A stretch of 64,000 bases of DNA from Sporosarcina obsidiansis (GCF_009651005.1 NZ_WHVW01000001.1:79620-143619); one strand, 5' to 3'. Numbered from the stretch's first letter, positions 42,714 to 53,372 are shown. Made by a program: numbers and translations. The notes: a model not told the origin generated them from the letters alone.

Positions 42714-44357
42714 ATGACAACATTTTCTTCATTGGAACGTACAGCATTAGTTGATCAATTGAATTCAGAGTTTTTTGATGTCGTCGTAATTGGTGGCGGT
42801 ATTACGGGAGCTGGCATCGCATTAGATGCGGTAACACGCGGATTGAAGACAGCACTTGTGGAGATGCAGGATTTTGCATCCGGCACGTCCAGTCGTTCTA
42901 CAAAACTCGTTCATGGAGGATTGCGCTACTTGAAGCAATTTGAAATCAAGGAAGTTGCTGAATTAGGTAAGGAACGGGCGATTGTTTACGAGAATGGACC
43001 TCATGTCACGACACCTGAACGCATGCTGCTTCCTTTCCATACAGGTGGTACATTTGGAAGCTTCTCTACATCGATTGGACTGAAAGTGTACGATTTCTTG
43101 GCAGGCGTCAAGAAGTCTGAGCGTCGGACGATGTTGAACGTGCAGCAGACATTGAAACAAGCGCCAATTGTGAAAAAGGAAGGACTTCGCGGTAGCGGTA
43201 TGTATGTGGAGTATCGCACAGATGACGCACGGTTGACGATTGAAGTAATGAAAGCCGCAGCGGAAAAAGGCGCGGTGATCTTGAATTACACGACAGCGGA
43301 GGGATTCATCTACAATGATCAGAATAAAATTTCAGGTGTGCAAGTGCGTGACACGATTGCCGATCAACATCTAACCATTAAAGCGAAGAAAGTAATCAAC
43401 GCGGCGGGTCCTTGGGTAGACGATGTGAAAAGTATGGCTGGTCATTCTGTTGGAAAACATTTAATCTTATCGAAAGGCATACATCTTGTTTTTGATCAGT
43501 CTGTTTTCCCGCTCCATCAGGCAATTTATTTCGATACACCAGATAAGCGTATGATTTTTGCGATACCGCGTGAAGGAAAAGCATATATCGGCACGACGGA
43601 TACGTTTTACGAAGGCGATCCGAAAGAAATGCAGATCACGGCTACGGATCGCACATATATACTAGATGCTATCAAGTTCATGTTCCCCGAAGTCTGCGTG
43701 ACGGAAGACGATATCGAGTCCAGCTGGGCAGGTGTTCGGCCGTTGATTCACGAAGACGGCAAGAATCCATCTGAAATTTCGAGAAAGGATGAGATTTGGG
43801 AATCGGAAAAAGGCCTTATAACGATTGCGGGTGGAAAACTCACAGGCTACCGCAAGATGGCGGAGACAGTAGTGAACAAAGTCGTCCGACAGCTGTCCGA
43901 TGAAACCGGTCGTAAATTCCCGCACAGCATAACGAAACGATTCCCGATTTCAGGTGGAGATATCGGTGGGTCTTCGAATTATCAACGTTTCATCCAAACA
44001 GCTATTGAACGAGGACAGGCACTTGGTTTTACAGAACGCGAAAGTCGGCACCTGGCTTCGCTGTATGGCTCCAACGTAGAGAAGGTATTCACGATTCCTT
44101 ACGAACCTGCAACTGACATGCCGCGTATTCTGTACGTTAAATTGCGCTATGCCATCGAACAGGAAATGACGGTGAAACCGACAGATTTCTTCGTCCGCCG
44201 TACAGGTGATCTATATTTCCACATGGATAACGTAAGGGCTGCAAAATCAGATGTGTTACATGAAATGGCAGCTATTTTGGATTGGACGGAAACACAGAAG
44301 TTGAAATACGAGCAAGAATTGAATGAAGAAATAAGAAAAGCTACGACAGTCATCTAA
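42714..44357 (+). CDS. glpD: Aerobic glycerol-3-phosphate dehydrogenase
   Basis: 547 aa membrane-associated flavoprotein oxidising glycerol 3-phosphate to dihydroxyacetone phosphate and passing electrons to quinone. FAD motif VVVIGGGITGAGIALDAVTR, then GTSSRSTKLVHGGLRYL; the C-terminal DAO_C domain ends the protein. ATG 42714 follows GGGAGAGAG; the longer in-frame reading enters the leader terminator. Followed by glpP after 45 bp. In B. subtilis glpD lies downstream of glpFK. Confidence 0.96.
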   Translation: MTTFSSLERTALVDQLNSEFFDVVVIGGGITGAGIALDAVTRGLKTALVEMQDFASGTSSRSTKLVHGGLRYLKQFEIKEVAELGKERAIVYENGPHVTTPERMLLPFHTGGTFGSFSTSIGLKVYDFLAGVKKSERRTMLNVQQTLKQAPIVKKEGLRGSGMYVEYRTDDARLTIEVMKAAAEKGAVILNYTTAEGFIYNDQNKISGVQVRDTIADQHLTIKAKKVINAAGPWVDDVKSMAGHSVGKHLILSKGIHLVFDQSVFPLHQAIYFDTPDKRMIFAIPREGKAYIGTTDTFYEGDPKEMQITATDRTYILDAIKFMFPEVCVTEDDIESSWAGVRPLIHEDGKNPSEISRKDEIWESEKGLITIAGGKLTGYRKMAETVVNKVVRQLSDETGRKFPHSITKRFPISGGDIGGSSNYQRFIQTAIERGQALGFTERESRHLASLYGSNVEKVFTIPYEPATDMPRILYVKLRYAIEQEMTVKPTDFFVRRTGDLYFHMDNVRAAKSDVLHEMAAILDWTETQKLKYEQELNEEIRKATTVI

Positions 44358-44402
44358 CATGGTATAGTAAAGGAAAACTTTGATGGAGGAGAGATCATCA
44401 CG

Positions 44403-44975
44403 ATGGCTTTTCACGGTCAGAAAATCTTACCGGCAGCGCGGACGATGAAACAATTCGAGAGGCTCCTAGCCAGTCCTTTCGAATATATCGTTTTATTGGA
44501 AGTGCATATAAGCAATTTGAAAACCTTGAAACTAGAAGCCGATAAACGATGCAAGAAACTCATCATTCATGCCGATTTGATCCAGGGATTAAAAACCGAT
44601 AACTACGCAGCGGATTTCCTATGCAACGACATTCGCCCGGCTGGCATCATTTCCACTAGATCAAATATGATTGCGAAAGCAAAGGCCAAAGGTATCATTG
44701 CGATCCAGCGCATGTTCTTACTCGATACGATCGCACTCGAGAAAAGCTATTCATTAATTCAGCAAACCGCGCCTGACTTCATTGAGATGTTGCCTGGCGT
44801 TATCCCGGAATTAATTGAAGAAGTACAGGAGCACACTGGTATACCGATCATCAATGGGGGGCTGATCCGCACGAAAAAGCATATAGCCGATGCGCTTGGT
44901 GCAGGTGCAGTGGCTGTGACTACATCGGATCACTTGCTGTGGGAGTCGTTTACGAAAGATAAAGATAACTGTTGA
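44403..44975 (+). CDS. glpP: Glycerol uptake operon antiterminator GlpP
   Basis: 190 aa, TIM-barrel-like RNA-binding antiterminator. When bound to glycerol 3-phosphate it lets RNA polymerase pass the glpD and glpFK leader terminators. Family blocks: ILPAARTMKQFERLL, HADLIQGLKTD, GIISTRSNMIAKAKAKG and PIINGGLIRTKKHI. ATG 44403 with GGAGGAGAG upstream. Placed after glpD with no promoter seen between, so glpD read-through would boost it: a positive loop. Confidence 0.94.
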   Translation: MAFHGQKILPAARTMKQFERLLASPFEYIVLLEVHISNLKTLKLEADKRCKKLIIHADLIQGLKTDNYAADFLCNDIRPAGIISTRSNMIAKAKAKGIIAIQRMFLLDTIALEKSYSLIQQTAPDFIEMLPGVIPELIEEVQEHTGIPIINGGLIRTKKHIADALGAGAVAVTTSDHLLWESFTKDKDNC

Positions 44976-45000
44976 CAGATAATTTTAACAAGGATATACT
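44972..45000 (+). promoter_or_regulatory. Sigma-A promoter of glpFK
   Basis: TTGACA (44972-44977), 17-bp spacer, TATACT (44995-45000). The -35 begins two bases before the glpP stop. Confidence 0.85.
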
Positions 45001-45004
45001 GGTT

Positions 45005-45028
45005 AGTAAGTTCATACACGTGGTTGAG
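45005..45028 (+). promoter_or_regulatory. Leader motif shared with glpD, candidate GlpP RNA target
   Basis: AGTAAGTTCATAC, four bases, GGTTGAG; see the glpD leader. Confidence 0.65.
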
Positions 45029-45035
45029 TTCAGGA

Positions 45036-45089
45036 GCCCACAGTTAATTTCTTGCATTAGCGCAAGGATTTAATTGTGGGCATTTTTTG
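45036..45089 (+). terminator. glpFK leader terminator (GlpP-controlled attenuator)
   Basis: GCCCACAGTTAATTTCTTGC pairs with the arm GCAAGGATTTAATTGTGGGC, then TTTTTT; located between promoter and glpF. Confidence 0.9.
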
Positions 45090-45129
45090 CTTTCTGTAAC
45101 CACACTACAGGATAGGGGAGTAGAAAAAG

Positions 45130-45969
45130 ATGACACCTTTTGTTGGAGAGTTAATCGGAACGATGATCTTGATCATTTTTGGTGGCGGGGTAGTTGGTGG
45201 GGTTCTCATGAAGAAGTCCAAGTCGGAAGGTGCGGGTTGGATTGTCATTTCCATCGGTTGGGGACTAGCGGTTGCCATGGGTGTGTACGCAGTCGGAGGA
45301 GTAAGCGGTGCACATTTAAACCCTGCTGTGACGATCGGGCTTGCTAGTATTGGAGATTTCGCCTGGGCGGACGTGCTGATGTATATTGCGGCTCAAATGA
45401 TAGGTGCCATAATCGGAGCAATCATTGTATATTTGCAATATTTACCGCATTGGAAAGAAACTGAGGACCAAGAAGCGAAATTATCAGTCTTTTCGACGAT
45501 TCCAGCTATCCGTCATCCACTATCTAATCTGACAAGTGAGATTATTGGAACATTTGTATTACTTCTTGGATTGCTTTCAATCGGAGCCAATGAATTTACT
45601 GAAGGGTTAAATCCATTAATTGTCGGTGCCCTCATTATCGCAATTGGAATGTCACTCGGTGGAACGACGGGTTACGCCATCAATCCAGCACGCGATCTAG
45701 GACCACGTATCGCACATTTCTTCTTGCCGATACCTGGAAAAGGGAAGTCCGATTGGGGGTATGCTTGGATTCCAGTTGTGGGTCCCATTCTCGGTGGTGC
45801 ATTTGGCGCTTTATTTTATAAACAATTTTTTATTGGGGAAAATAGTGTGGCATTTTGGATTGTCGGGGCGATCGTCTTAGCAGTTCTGTTGGCTGCTCAA
45901 TATTCCGTACGAAAAGAAACGAAATCCGTCTATCAACTGTCAAGCACTTCAAAAGCAGAAGCAAAGTAA
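45130..45969 (+). CDS. glpF: Glycerol uptake facilitator (aquaglyceroporin)
   Basis: 279 aa, six membrane helices plus two half-helices. The two NPA pore motifs are AHLNPAVTIG and GYAINPARDLGPR; Asp after the second NPA marks glycerol-conducting rather than water-only channels. ATG 45130 after ATAGGGGAG. Co-transcribed with glpK, 45 bp downstream. Confidence 0.96.
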   Translation: MTPFVGELIGTMILIIFGGGVVGGVLMKKSKSEGAGWIVISIGWGLAVAMGVYAVGGVSGAHLNPAVTIGLASIGDFAWADVLMYIAAQMIGAIIGAIIVYLQYLPHWKETEDQEAKLSVFSTIPAIRHPLSNLTSEIIGTFVLLLGLLSIGANEFTEGLNPLIVGALIIAIGMSLGGTTGYAINPARDLGPRIAHFFLPIPGKGKSDWGYAWIPVVGPILGGAFGALFYKQFFIGENSVAFWIVGAIVLAVLLAAQYSVRKETKSVYQLSSTSKAEAK

Positions 45970-46011
45970 GAACATGTATAATAAAGACCAACTAGTTTAC
46001 TGGAGGAATAG

Positions 46012-47508
<1,497 letters not shown>

Positions 47509-47518
47509 GTATCTATAG

Positions 47519-47638
47519 TAAGGGTGGGACAAAACTCGATAAAATGAAAAACCGTGTGAATCCAAGTTACAAGAACCTTGGTTTCACACGGTTTTAATTT
47601 TTAATTACAATAGATTTTCTACTTATGTCCCAGCCTCT
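47519..47638. repeat. Inverted repeat element around the glpK terminator
   Basis: AAGGGTGGGACAAAA at the left end and TATGTCCCAGCCTCTT at the right are complementary apart from a few bases, and enclose the hairpin AAAACCGTGTGAATCCAAG / CCTTGGTTTCACACGGTTTT (47547-47595). GGCTGGGACA-type ends are common in dispersed repeats of low-GC Gram-positives. Confidence 0.6.
47547..47602 (+). terminator. glpK terminator
   Basis: About 19 paired bases with a 9-base loop, then TTTTAATTTTT. The gap on to mbl (47603-47839) is A+T rich, with a TACAAT at 47771 that may belong to the mbl promoter. Confidence 0.85.
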
Positions 47639-47839
47639 TGTCACGTACATGAGCACTCACTGCTCCATAAAAAGACCTCACACTCTCATGAAATTCTGTA
47701 ACTAGACCACCAAAATCCGACAATTCATGTAAAATCCTAAGGAACTATGCAAATTAAATAGGAAATATGATACAATTAATAGTTAGAGAGAGTTTCATTG
47801 AGACTACATACAAACAGGGTGGAAGGGGTAACGACAGCG

Positions 47840-48841
47840 ATGTTTTCGAAAGATATTGGGATTGACCTGGGAACAGCCAATTTATTGATTCATGTGAAGG
47901 GGAAGGGGATCGTCATTAACGAACCCGCGATAGTGGCGATTGAAAAGCGGTCGAGAAAAGTATTGGCTGTCGGAGATGAGGCGTACCAGATGGTAGGACG
48001 GACGCCTGGAAACATCGTCGTCGTACGTCCGATGAAGGATGGAGTCATTGCAGATTTCGATGTGACGGAAGCAATGCTAAGTCACTTTATAAATAAATTA
48101 AATGTCAAAGGTTTCTTGTCCAAGCCACGAATTTTAATTTGCTGTCCAACGAATATTACGAGTGTTGAACAAAAGGCAATTCGACAAGCGGCAGAGAAGT
48201 CCGGTGGTAAGCAAGTATTCTTGGAAGAAGAGCCAAAAGTCGCGGCGATTGGAGCGGGTATGGATATCTTCCAACCGACTGGAAATATGGTAATTGATAT
48301 TGGCGGAGGCACGACAGATGTCGCGGTATTGTCGATGGGAGATATCGTCTCGTCAGAATCTATCAATATCGCTGGCGATCAGTTCGATCACGATATTATC
48401 CAGCATGTGAAAAAACAACATAAATTATTAATCGGGGAACGCACAGCCGAACAAGTGAAAAAAGAAGTAGGTACCGTGTTCCTTAGCAAAGCGAAGCCGA
48501 GTATGATCGACATTCGTGGACGTGACATGGTATCTGGATTGCCGAGAACGATCACGATCTCGTCAGAAGAGATTAATGAAGCTCTCCACGAGTCTGTGAG
48601 TTTAATCGTGCAGGCTGCAAAAAATGTGCTAGAAAAGACACCACCTGAATTATCCGCGGACATCATTGACCTCGGTGTGTTCTTAACGGGTGGCGGTGCA
48701 ATGCTGCATGGCATCGATTTACTGCTAGCGGAAGAGCTAAAAGTACCGGTATTCATTTCAGAAAATCCGTTGAATTGTGTAGCCATTGGGACAGGTGTTC
48801 TACTGGAAACAATCGGAAAATCTCCGACACGTGCACGTTGA
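47840..48841 (+). CDS. mbl: Rod-shape-determining protein Mbl (MreB-like actin)
   Basis: 333 aa bacterial actin that guides side-wall peptidoglycan synthesis. Phosphate-binding DIGIDLGTANLLIHVKGKGI, adenosine motif DIGGGTTDVAVLSMG and LTGGGAMLHGID are conserved. ATG 47840 with GAAGGGG upstream. Downstream of spoIIID and upstream of flhO, which fits Mbl rather than MreB (found with mreCD). Confidence 0.95.
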   Translation: MFSKDIGIDLGTANLLIHVKGKGIVINEPAIVAIEKRSRKVLAVGDEAYQMVGRTPGNIVVVRPMKDGVIADFDVTEAMLSHFINKLNVKGFLSKPRILICCPTNITSVEQKAIRQAAEKSGGKQVFLEEEPKVAAIGAGMDIFQPTGNMVIDIGGGTTDVAVLSMGDIVSSESINIAGDQFDHDIIQHVKKQHKLLIGERTAEQVKKEVGTVFLSKAKPSMIDIRGRDMVSGLPRTITISSEEINEALHESVSLIVQAAKNVLEKTPPELSADIIDLGVFLTGGGAMLHGIDLLLAEELKVPVFISENPLNCVAIGTGVLLETIGKSPTRAR

Positions 48842-48942
48842 CACTACATGCAATGAAAAATTAGTGTATAATAAAAAGATCAATTCATTCGATGGTGATG
48901 GTGGAATGAATACGAGTACGGAATGAAAAGGAGTGAAATGAA

Positions 48943-49767
48943 ATGTTTCGTGGCTTCTACACAGTAGGATCGGGCATGATCGCACAGCAACGAAGAACGG
49001 AAATGCTAGCAAACAATATGGCGAATGCTAATACTCCTGGATATAAGGCTGAGCAGTCGACCATCCGGGCATTCCCTGAAATGTTCATGTCTCGTTTGGA
49101 TTCGATGCGGGTGCCAACGGAAAAAGGGCTGAATTTTAAGGGGCTTGCACCAGTGGGCGAACTGTCAACAGGCGTTTATATGCAAGAGACCTTGCCTTTG
49201 TTTGCCCAAGGTCAGTTGAGGGAAACAGAATTGAAGACAGACGTGGCATTAATTGATGGGCCAATGGATATCAATGAAGAAACGGGCGTTGCGGGTACTG
49301 TGTTCTTCACGTTGGAAGGCGAAAATGGCGATCAATACTATACGCGAAATGGTAATTTCACCGTCAATGCAGAAGGCTTCTTGACTAATCCGTCTGGGCT
49401 ATATGTGCTGGATGCAACAGGCAACCGAATCGAGCTGCCAAATGACGATATTCGTATTACGGACAGCGGTTTAATTTTTACAGGCGACACGCAAGCCGCG
49501 ATACTTGGCATAGCGTATTCCGAGGAACCAGATACGTTGTTGAAACGGGATAATGGACTGTTCGCGACAGCAGATGGACAACCTCTTCCAGCAGGCGGCA
49601 ATTATTCGATGAAACAAGGCTTTATTGAAGATTCCAACGTTGATGCAGGTCGTACGATGACGGACATGTTGGCGGCATATCGAGCATTTGAAGCCAATCA
49701 AAAAATTCTTCAGGCCTATGATCGTAGCATGGAAAAAGCGGTCAATGAAGTGGGACGGGTTAATTAA
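48943..49767 (+). CDS. flhO: Flagellar hook-basal body protein FlhO
   Basis: 274 aa FlgF/FlgG-type rod or hook-proximal protein, secreted by the flagellar export apparatus. N-terminal coiled segment GMIAQQRRTEMLANNMANANTPGYKAE and C-terminal AYRAFEANQKILQAYDRSMEKA are flagellar axial-protein signatures. ATG 48943 after AAAAGGAGTG. Forms a pair with flhP; with the chemoreceptor it implies motility. Confidence 0.93.
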   Translation: MFRGFYTVGSGMIAQQRRTEMLANNMANANTPGYKAEQSTIRAFPEMFMSRLDSMRVPTEKGLNFKGLAPVGELSTGVYMQETLPLFAQGQLRETELKTDVALIDGPMDINEETGVAGTVFFTLEGENGDQYYTRNGNFTVNAEGFLTNPSGLYVLDATGNRIELPNDDIRITDSGLIFTGDTQAAILGIAYSEEPDTLLKRDNGLFATADGQPLPAGGNYSMKQGFIEDSNVDAGRTMTDMLAAYRAFEANQKILQAYDRSMEKAVNEVGRVN

Positions 49768-49806
49768 TAAATTGTAGACGAACAAGCAAGAGAGGAGTCG
49801 CCTTTT

Positions 49807-50643
49807 ATGATTCGCACAATGACAACAGCTGTCAATACGATGAACCAGTTACAACATCGGCTTGATTTAATCGGCAATAACTTAGCAAATACAGCGATGC
49901 ATGGCTACAAATCGACCGATGCCAAATTCCAGGAACTGCTCTACCAACAAATGAACAATGATAAAGCAGATCAGGCGCCTCGCCGCTCAGAAGACGGAAT
50001 TCGGATCGGTAGTGGCTCGATGCTCGGAAGTATGCAAATGAATTGGAAGGTCGGATCGATCCAAGTGACCGACCGACAGCTTGATTTTGCATTGACGGAA
50101 CCGAAGCAATACTTTAATTTGATTCAACCAACAGAAGGTGGAGAAGAAATCATTTATTCTCGTAAAGGGAATTTTTATGTATCTCCTATGGCAAATGGAC
50201 AAAACATGTTGGTCAATGAAGAGGGATTACCAGTGGCGGATAGTGCAGGTCGTCCAATTGTCTTTTCTGGACAGGTATCGAATTACCGCATTCTTCCAAA
50301 CGGTTTACTCGAAGTATCACAGCCAAACGGCACGAAGCAGACGTTTGAATTGGGTGTAACAGTGCTAGAAAAGCCGGATTTAATGGCACAACTTTCTGCA
50401 ACGAACTTTGGTTTACCGGAAGATATGGCAGGTCTTGGACTGGAAGCAAATGATTTATTGACGGAATTAGTAGGGGCAGGGCGCAGTCAAATTGGCATGC
50501 AAAACCGTGCACTCGAAACTTCAAATGTCAATTATGAAAAAGAAATGACGGATTTGATTGCCACACAGCGTGCTTATCAATTTAATGCACGTTCTGTGAC
50601 GCTAGCCGATCAAATGTTAGGTTTGATCAATGGCATCCGCTAA
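49807..50643 (+). CDS. flhP: Flagellar hook-basal body protein FlhP
   Basis: 278 aa. Axial-protein ends HRLDLIGNNLANTAMHGYKS and MTDLIATQRAYQFNARSVTLADQM. Probably FlgG-like distal rod component. ATG 49807 with GAGAGGAG upstream, 39 bp after flhO. Confidence 0.93.
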   Translation: MIRTMTTAVNTMNQLQHRLDLIGNNLANTAMHGYKSTDAKFQELLYQQMNNDKADQAPRRSEDGIRIGSGSMLGSMQMNWKVGSIQVTDRQLDFALTEPKQYFNLIQPTEGGEEIIYSRKGNFYVSPMANGQNMLVNEEGLPVADSAGRPIVFSGQVSNYRILPNGLLEVSQPNGTKQTFELGVTVLEKPDLMAQLSATNFGLPEDMAGLGLEANDLLTELVGAGRSQIGMQNRALETSNVNYEKEMTDLIATQRAYQFNARSVTLADQMLGLINGIR

Positions 50644-50665
50644 GCGCGCAATAGGAGTATTGATT

Positions 50666-51058
50666 ATGACAGACGAAAATCGTACAACAGAAAAGCAGTT
50701 ACCTCAGCCAAACGAATCGACCACTCAGGTGTCAGGTACCAGTGAATCCGTTTCTCGCAAACAGCGACGCGGAAAGCAGGCAGAAACGGACGCTAGTTTT
50801 TGGACGCGTATAAAAGCAAAATGGCCGCGTAAAGAACAGGATGAAAAACCTGAAATACCGGTCAGTGAACTGAAATGGGTCCGTGTTCGCATGATTCCAA
50901 TTTGGCTGCGCCTGCTCATCCTGTTAGCCTTACTGGTCATCGCTGCTATTCTAGGCGCTGTCATCGGGTTTAGCGTCATCGGTGATGGGTCCGCAGGTGA
51001 TGTATTCCATAAAGAAACTTGGCAACATATTTTTGATATTATGAACGGGAAAAACTAA
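50666..51058 (+). CDS. EpuA-like 'DNA-directed RNA polymerase subunit beta' family membrane protein
   Basis: 130 aa. Long charged N-terminus rich in Gln, Thr and Lys, then basic [20 protein letters not shown] and one membrane segment (about 83-107), and a short tail [14 protein letters not shown]. The arrangement fits the small membrane family labelled EpuA (PF11772) found after flhP or mbl in Bacillales; the polymerase name is historical and not a function. ATG 50666 follows ATAGGAG. Confidence 0.78.
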   Translation: MTDENRTTEKQLPQPNESTTQVSGTSESVSRKQRRGKQAETDASFWTRIKAKWPRKEQDEKPEIPVSELKWVRVRMIPIWLRLLILLALLVIAAILGAVIGFSVIGDGSAGDVFHKETWQHIFDIMNGKN

Positions 51059-51129
51059 CATATGTGCATGAAGTGTTCATGTATAATAAAAAGCTGACGA
51101 GACATACTCGAACAAAGGAGAATTTTCCA

Positions 51130-51567
51130 ATGCTGACAGCTCAACAAATTCAAGAAATTATACCCCATCGCTATCCATTTTTATTGGTCGATCGGATCGA
51201 AGAATTGGAAGAAGGAAAGCGTGCCGTTGGTCTAAAGAATGTCACGATCAATGAAGAGTTTTTCAATGGCCACTTTCCAGGCTATCCTGTTATGCCCGGT
51301 GTATTAATTGTGGAGGCTCTCGCTCAAGTGGGTGCAGTAGCTTTATTGAAGCAGGAAGAAAATAAAGGGCGTCTCGCTTTCTTCGCAGGTATCGATAATT
51401 GCCGATTTAAACGACAAGTGACTCCAGGCGACACGCTGCGTTTAGAAGTAGAAATTGTCCGCTGGCGTGGATCCATTGGTAAAGGAAAAGCGATCGCAAC
51501 AGTGGATGGCGAAGTGGCTTGTGAAACGGAAATCACATTCGCGCTCGGTCCTGTACAAGAACGCTGA
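51130..51567 (+). CDS. fabZ: 3-hydroxyacyl-[acyl-carrier-protein] dehydratase FabZ
   Basis: 145 aa hot-dog-fold enzyme of type II fatty-acid synthesis. Catalytic His48 in [12 protein letters not shown] and Glu62 in VEALAQVGA. Start ATG 51130 after AAAGGAGAA; the longer reading upstream overlaps the promoter-like TGTATAAT. Same position as ywpB in B. subtilis. Confidence 0.96.
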   Translation: MLTAQQIQEIIPHRYPFLLVDRIEELEEGKRAVGLKNVTINEEFFNGHFPGYPVMPGVLIVEALAQVGAVALLKQEENKGRLAFFAGIDNCRFKRQVTPGDTLRLEVEIVRWRGSIGKGKAIATVDGEVACETEITFALGPVQER

Positions 51568-51651
51568 TTTAGGTTTGCACAGAAGAAAAAATTTGATACA
51601 ATGATCATTGGATTGCCAACATCGGCATACAGTGGGAGGTTACAAAAGAGC

Positions 51652-52047
51652 ATGTTTAAAAAGCTTTCTCCAAATATAAAAAGCAGCATCACACGGTCCA
51701 TTTCCCAATCGTTTGAACAATATATGAGCGATATTGGTTGGTCAGAAGAGCAATACGACATAGAACAATTTTATGCAAATTGGCGGGAATATATTACGAC
51801 TAAAGCACTTTGGTATGAAAAAATTCCTGAAGAAATCAAATCAAATCCACAGTTTCATAAAGAGTTGGCGCAACGGGTGGAAGATGTGTTGATGCGAATT
51901 CTCAATGATCCACCTGCTGAAGAGCAAATTGCGCAGATTGAAATTCTCCAAGAACAGTTGAACACTCATTATGAATATGGCTGTAAAGCTGAAGCTGTAT
52001 ACGTCCAAAATTTATTGGAAACAAAAGCGGAGCAGTTGAAAAAGTGA
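51652..52047 (+). CDS. Hypothetical protein (131 aa)
   Basis: No family recognised. Soluble, rich in Glu and Gln, mostly helical: MFKKLSPNIKSSITRSISQS at the start, then EEQIAQIEILQEQLNTHYEYG near the end. GGGAGGT lies 11 bp before ATG 51652. Single gene between fabZ and a lipoprotein-like gene. The C-terminal charged helix could mediate oligomerisation; role unknown. Confidence 0.7.
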   Translation: MFKKLSPNIKSSITRSISQSFEQYMSDIGWSEEQYDIEQFYANWREYITTKALWYEKIPEEIKSNPQFHKELAQRVEDVLMRILNDPPAEEQIAQIEILQEQLNTHYEYGCKAEAVYVQNLLETKAEQLKK

Positions 52048-52135
52048 TATGAATAGTTCCTTCCTTTTCGCACAAGCTAACAAAGATCGTACCACCATGT
52101 ATGATTGACAGCTTGCAAAAAGGAGGGAATATTTT

Positions 52136-52540
52136 ATGATCAAAAAAGCATTGCCTGTAGTCTTTGCTTCTGCGCTTGCCCTTACGGCATGTAATACGGA
52201 CAACGGCGCTCTTCCAGACAATAATGAAACACCTATGCAAAACCTGGAACGAGATAACCGTACACCGAACGGCAATGAACGCATGGGGCCGAATCTAGAT
52301 GGTCTAGATGACAACAATCGAGATAACGGCGGCATGATGAATGGTGACCGCAAAAACATCATTGAGGATAATAACCGTGACCAAATGGACGAAAACCTCA
52401 ACCGAGATGGTCTCCTTGACGATGGCAACAATACCCGTGGCGCACGCGATGACAACACGATGCAAGGCGGCATGGACGGCAACACCACAGCTCCTGACGG
52501 CATTATTCGCGACGAAGATCGTAAAGATAACAACCGATAA
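52136..52540 (+). CDS. Putative lipoprotein with Asn/Asp/Arg-rich low-complexity body
   Basis: 134 aa. Signal peptide MIKKALPVVFASALALTAC with lipobox LTAC, so Cys19 would be lipidated and the protein held on the outer face of the membrane. The rest is low complexity, repeated units such as DNNRDNGG, EDNNRDQMDENLNRDG and DDGNNTRGARDD, without hydrophobic core. AAGGAGGG precedes ATG 52136. Terminator follows. It recalls short spore or envelope lipoproteins but has no domain I can name. Confidence 0.75.
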   Translation: MIKKALPVVFASALALTACNTDNGALPDNNETPMQNLERDNRTPNGNERMGPNLDGLDDNNRDNGGMMNGDRKNIIEDNNRDQMDENLNRDGLLDDGNNTRGARDDNTMQGGMDGNTTAPDGIIRDEDRKDNNR

Positions 52541-52554
52541 TTCGCCAGCTGTCA

Positions 52555-52586
52555 AAAACGGCTCCTAAATGCAGGAGCCGTTTTTA
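52555..52586 (+). terminator. Terminator of the lipoprotein gene
   Basis: AAACGGCTCCT / AGGAGCCGTTT hairpin with a 6-base loop, then TT. Confidence 0.88.
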
Positions 52587-52615
52587 TGTGCTTGTAATTA
52601 TGTAGATGTGGCACC

Positions 52616-52690
52616 CGCTTATAGCCTTCGCCCGCGCGCTCATAGCTCTCGTCCCAACGCTCATAGAACCCGCCCGCGCGCTCATAGAAT
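52616..52690. repeat. 21-bp-phased CGCTCATAG array (array B2), 4 units
   Basis: CGCTTATAG 52616, CGCTCATAG 52637, 52658 and 52679, exactly 21 bp apart, with CCCGCG often closing the units; starts 30 bp after the terminator. Confidence 0.85.
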
Positions 52691-52707
52691 TCAAAAAAAC
52701 TCCACGA

Positions 52708-52740
52708 CAAAAAAGCTGCCATTCAAAATCCTGGCAGCTC
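52708..52740 (-). terminator. ywpF terminator
   Basis: On the minus strand AGCTGCCA / TGGCAGCT hairpin followed by six T, just after the ywpF stop. Confidence 0.85.
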
Positions 52741-52752
52741 AAAACTTGAAAT

Positions 52753-53196
52753 TCATTTCTCAGACGGTAAATGATCACGTTTCAACTTCGGCCGATCCCA
52801 CATATCCGTTTGGAACCGTTCCAACAACGCATCTCCCTCGAGACCATCTTCTAGCAATTCTTCCAATAAATGCTCCGCATACTTTGAACGAGCACTCTTC
52901 AGACGCCCCTTCATTAACACTGAAATTCGGTCGCCAATCTGCCGCCAATCCTCTACAGCAACAATAAATGACGCAGGCTCATTGCCGGGATAGGAAATGA
53001 CCACTCGAACGGTCAGAAGCCGTTCTTCGGCCTTCCATTGCTCCATCACTTCCTTATGCTTGGCATCGATAAATAGCTCTAGCACCCATAAACGATGACT
53101 ATTTTCTTGATTAATGATAATACCGTCATATAGCGGAAATGTGAGGACGCCCTCCTCCTGCATCACTTCCACCGAAAGCATCTTAAAGGTTTTCAT
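52753..53196 (-). CDS. ywpF: YwpF family protein
   Basis: 147 aa. Starts MKTFKMLSVEVMQEEGVLTFPL with DGIIINQE, matching the YwpF family of Bacillales; function unknown, possibly a small cytoplasmic protein. ATG 53196 is chosen since GAGGTGA lies just upstream; the in-frame GTG at 53205 is part of it. Located beside ssb as in B. subtilis. Confidence 0.82.
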   Translation of the reverse strand: MKTFKMLSVEVMQEEGVLTFPLYDGIIINQENSHRLWVLELFIDAKHKEVMEQWKAEERLLTVRVVISYPGNEPASFIVAVEDWRQIGDRISVLMKGRLKSARSKYAEHLLEELLEDGLEGDALLERFQTDMWDRPKLKRDHLPSEK

Positions 53197-53359
53197 TCGA
53201 CTCACCTCGGTACAATTTTCCTCAGTATAGCATAAAAACTTCAGAACACCTCAAAATTCAATAATGTACAAAACTCCATTGTCCCTAAACCTGATCACTC
53301 CGGCAAATCACTTAAAAAGCTTCAAATGAAAAATGAAAAATCACTATAAAAATCGCATC

Positions 53360-53372
53360 AAAATTCAATTTT
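53360..53372. promoter_or_regulatory. ComK AT-box-like site upstream of ssb
   Basis: AAAATTCAATTTT fits AAAA-N5-TTTT exactly. A proper K-box needs a second AT-box; the nearby AAAATCACTATAA is a poor match. B. subtilis ssbB is ComK-dependent. Confidence 0.4.
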
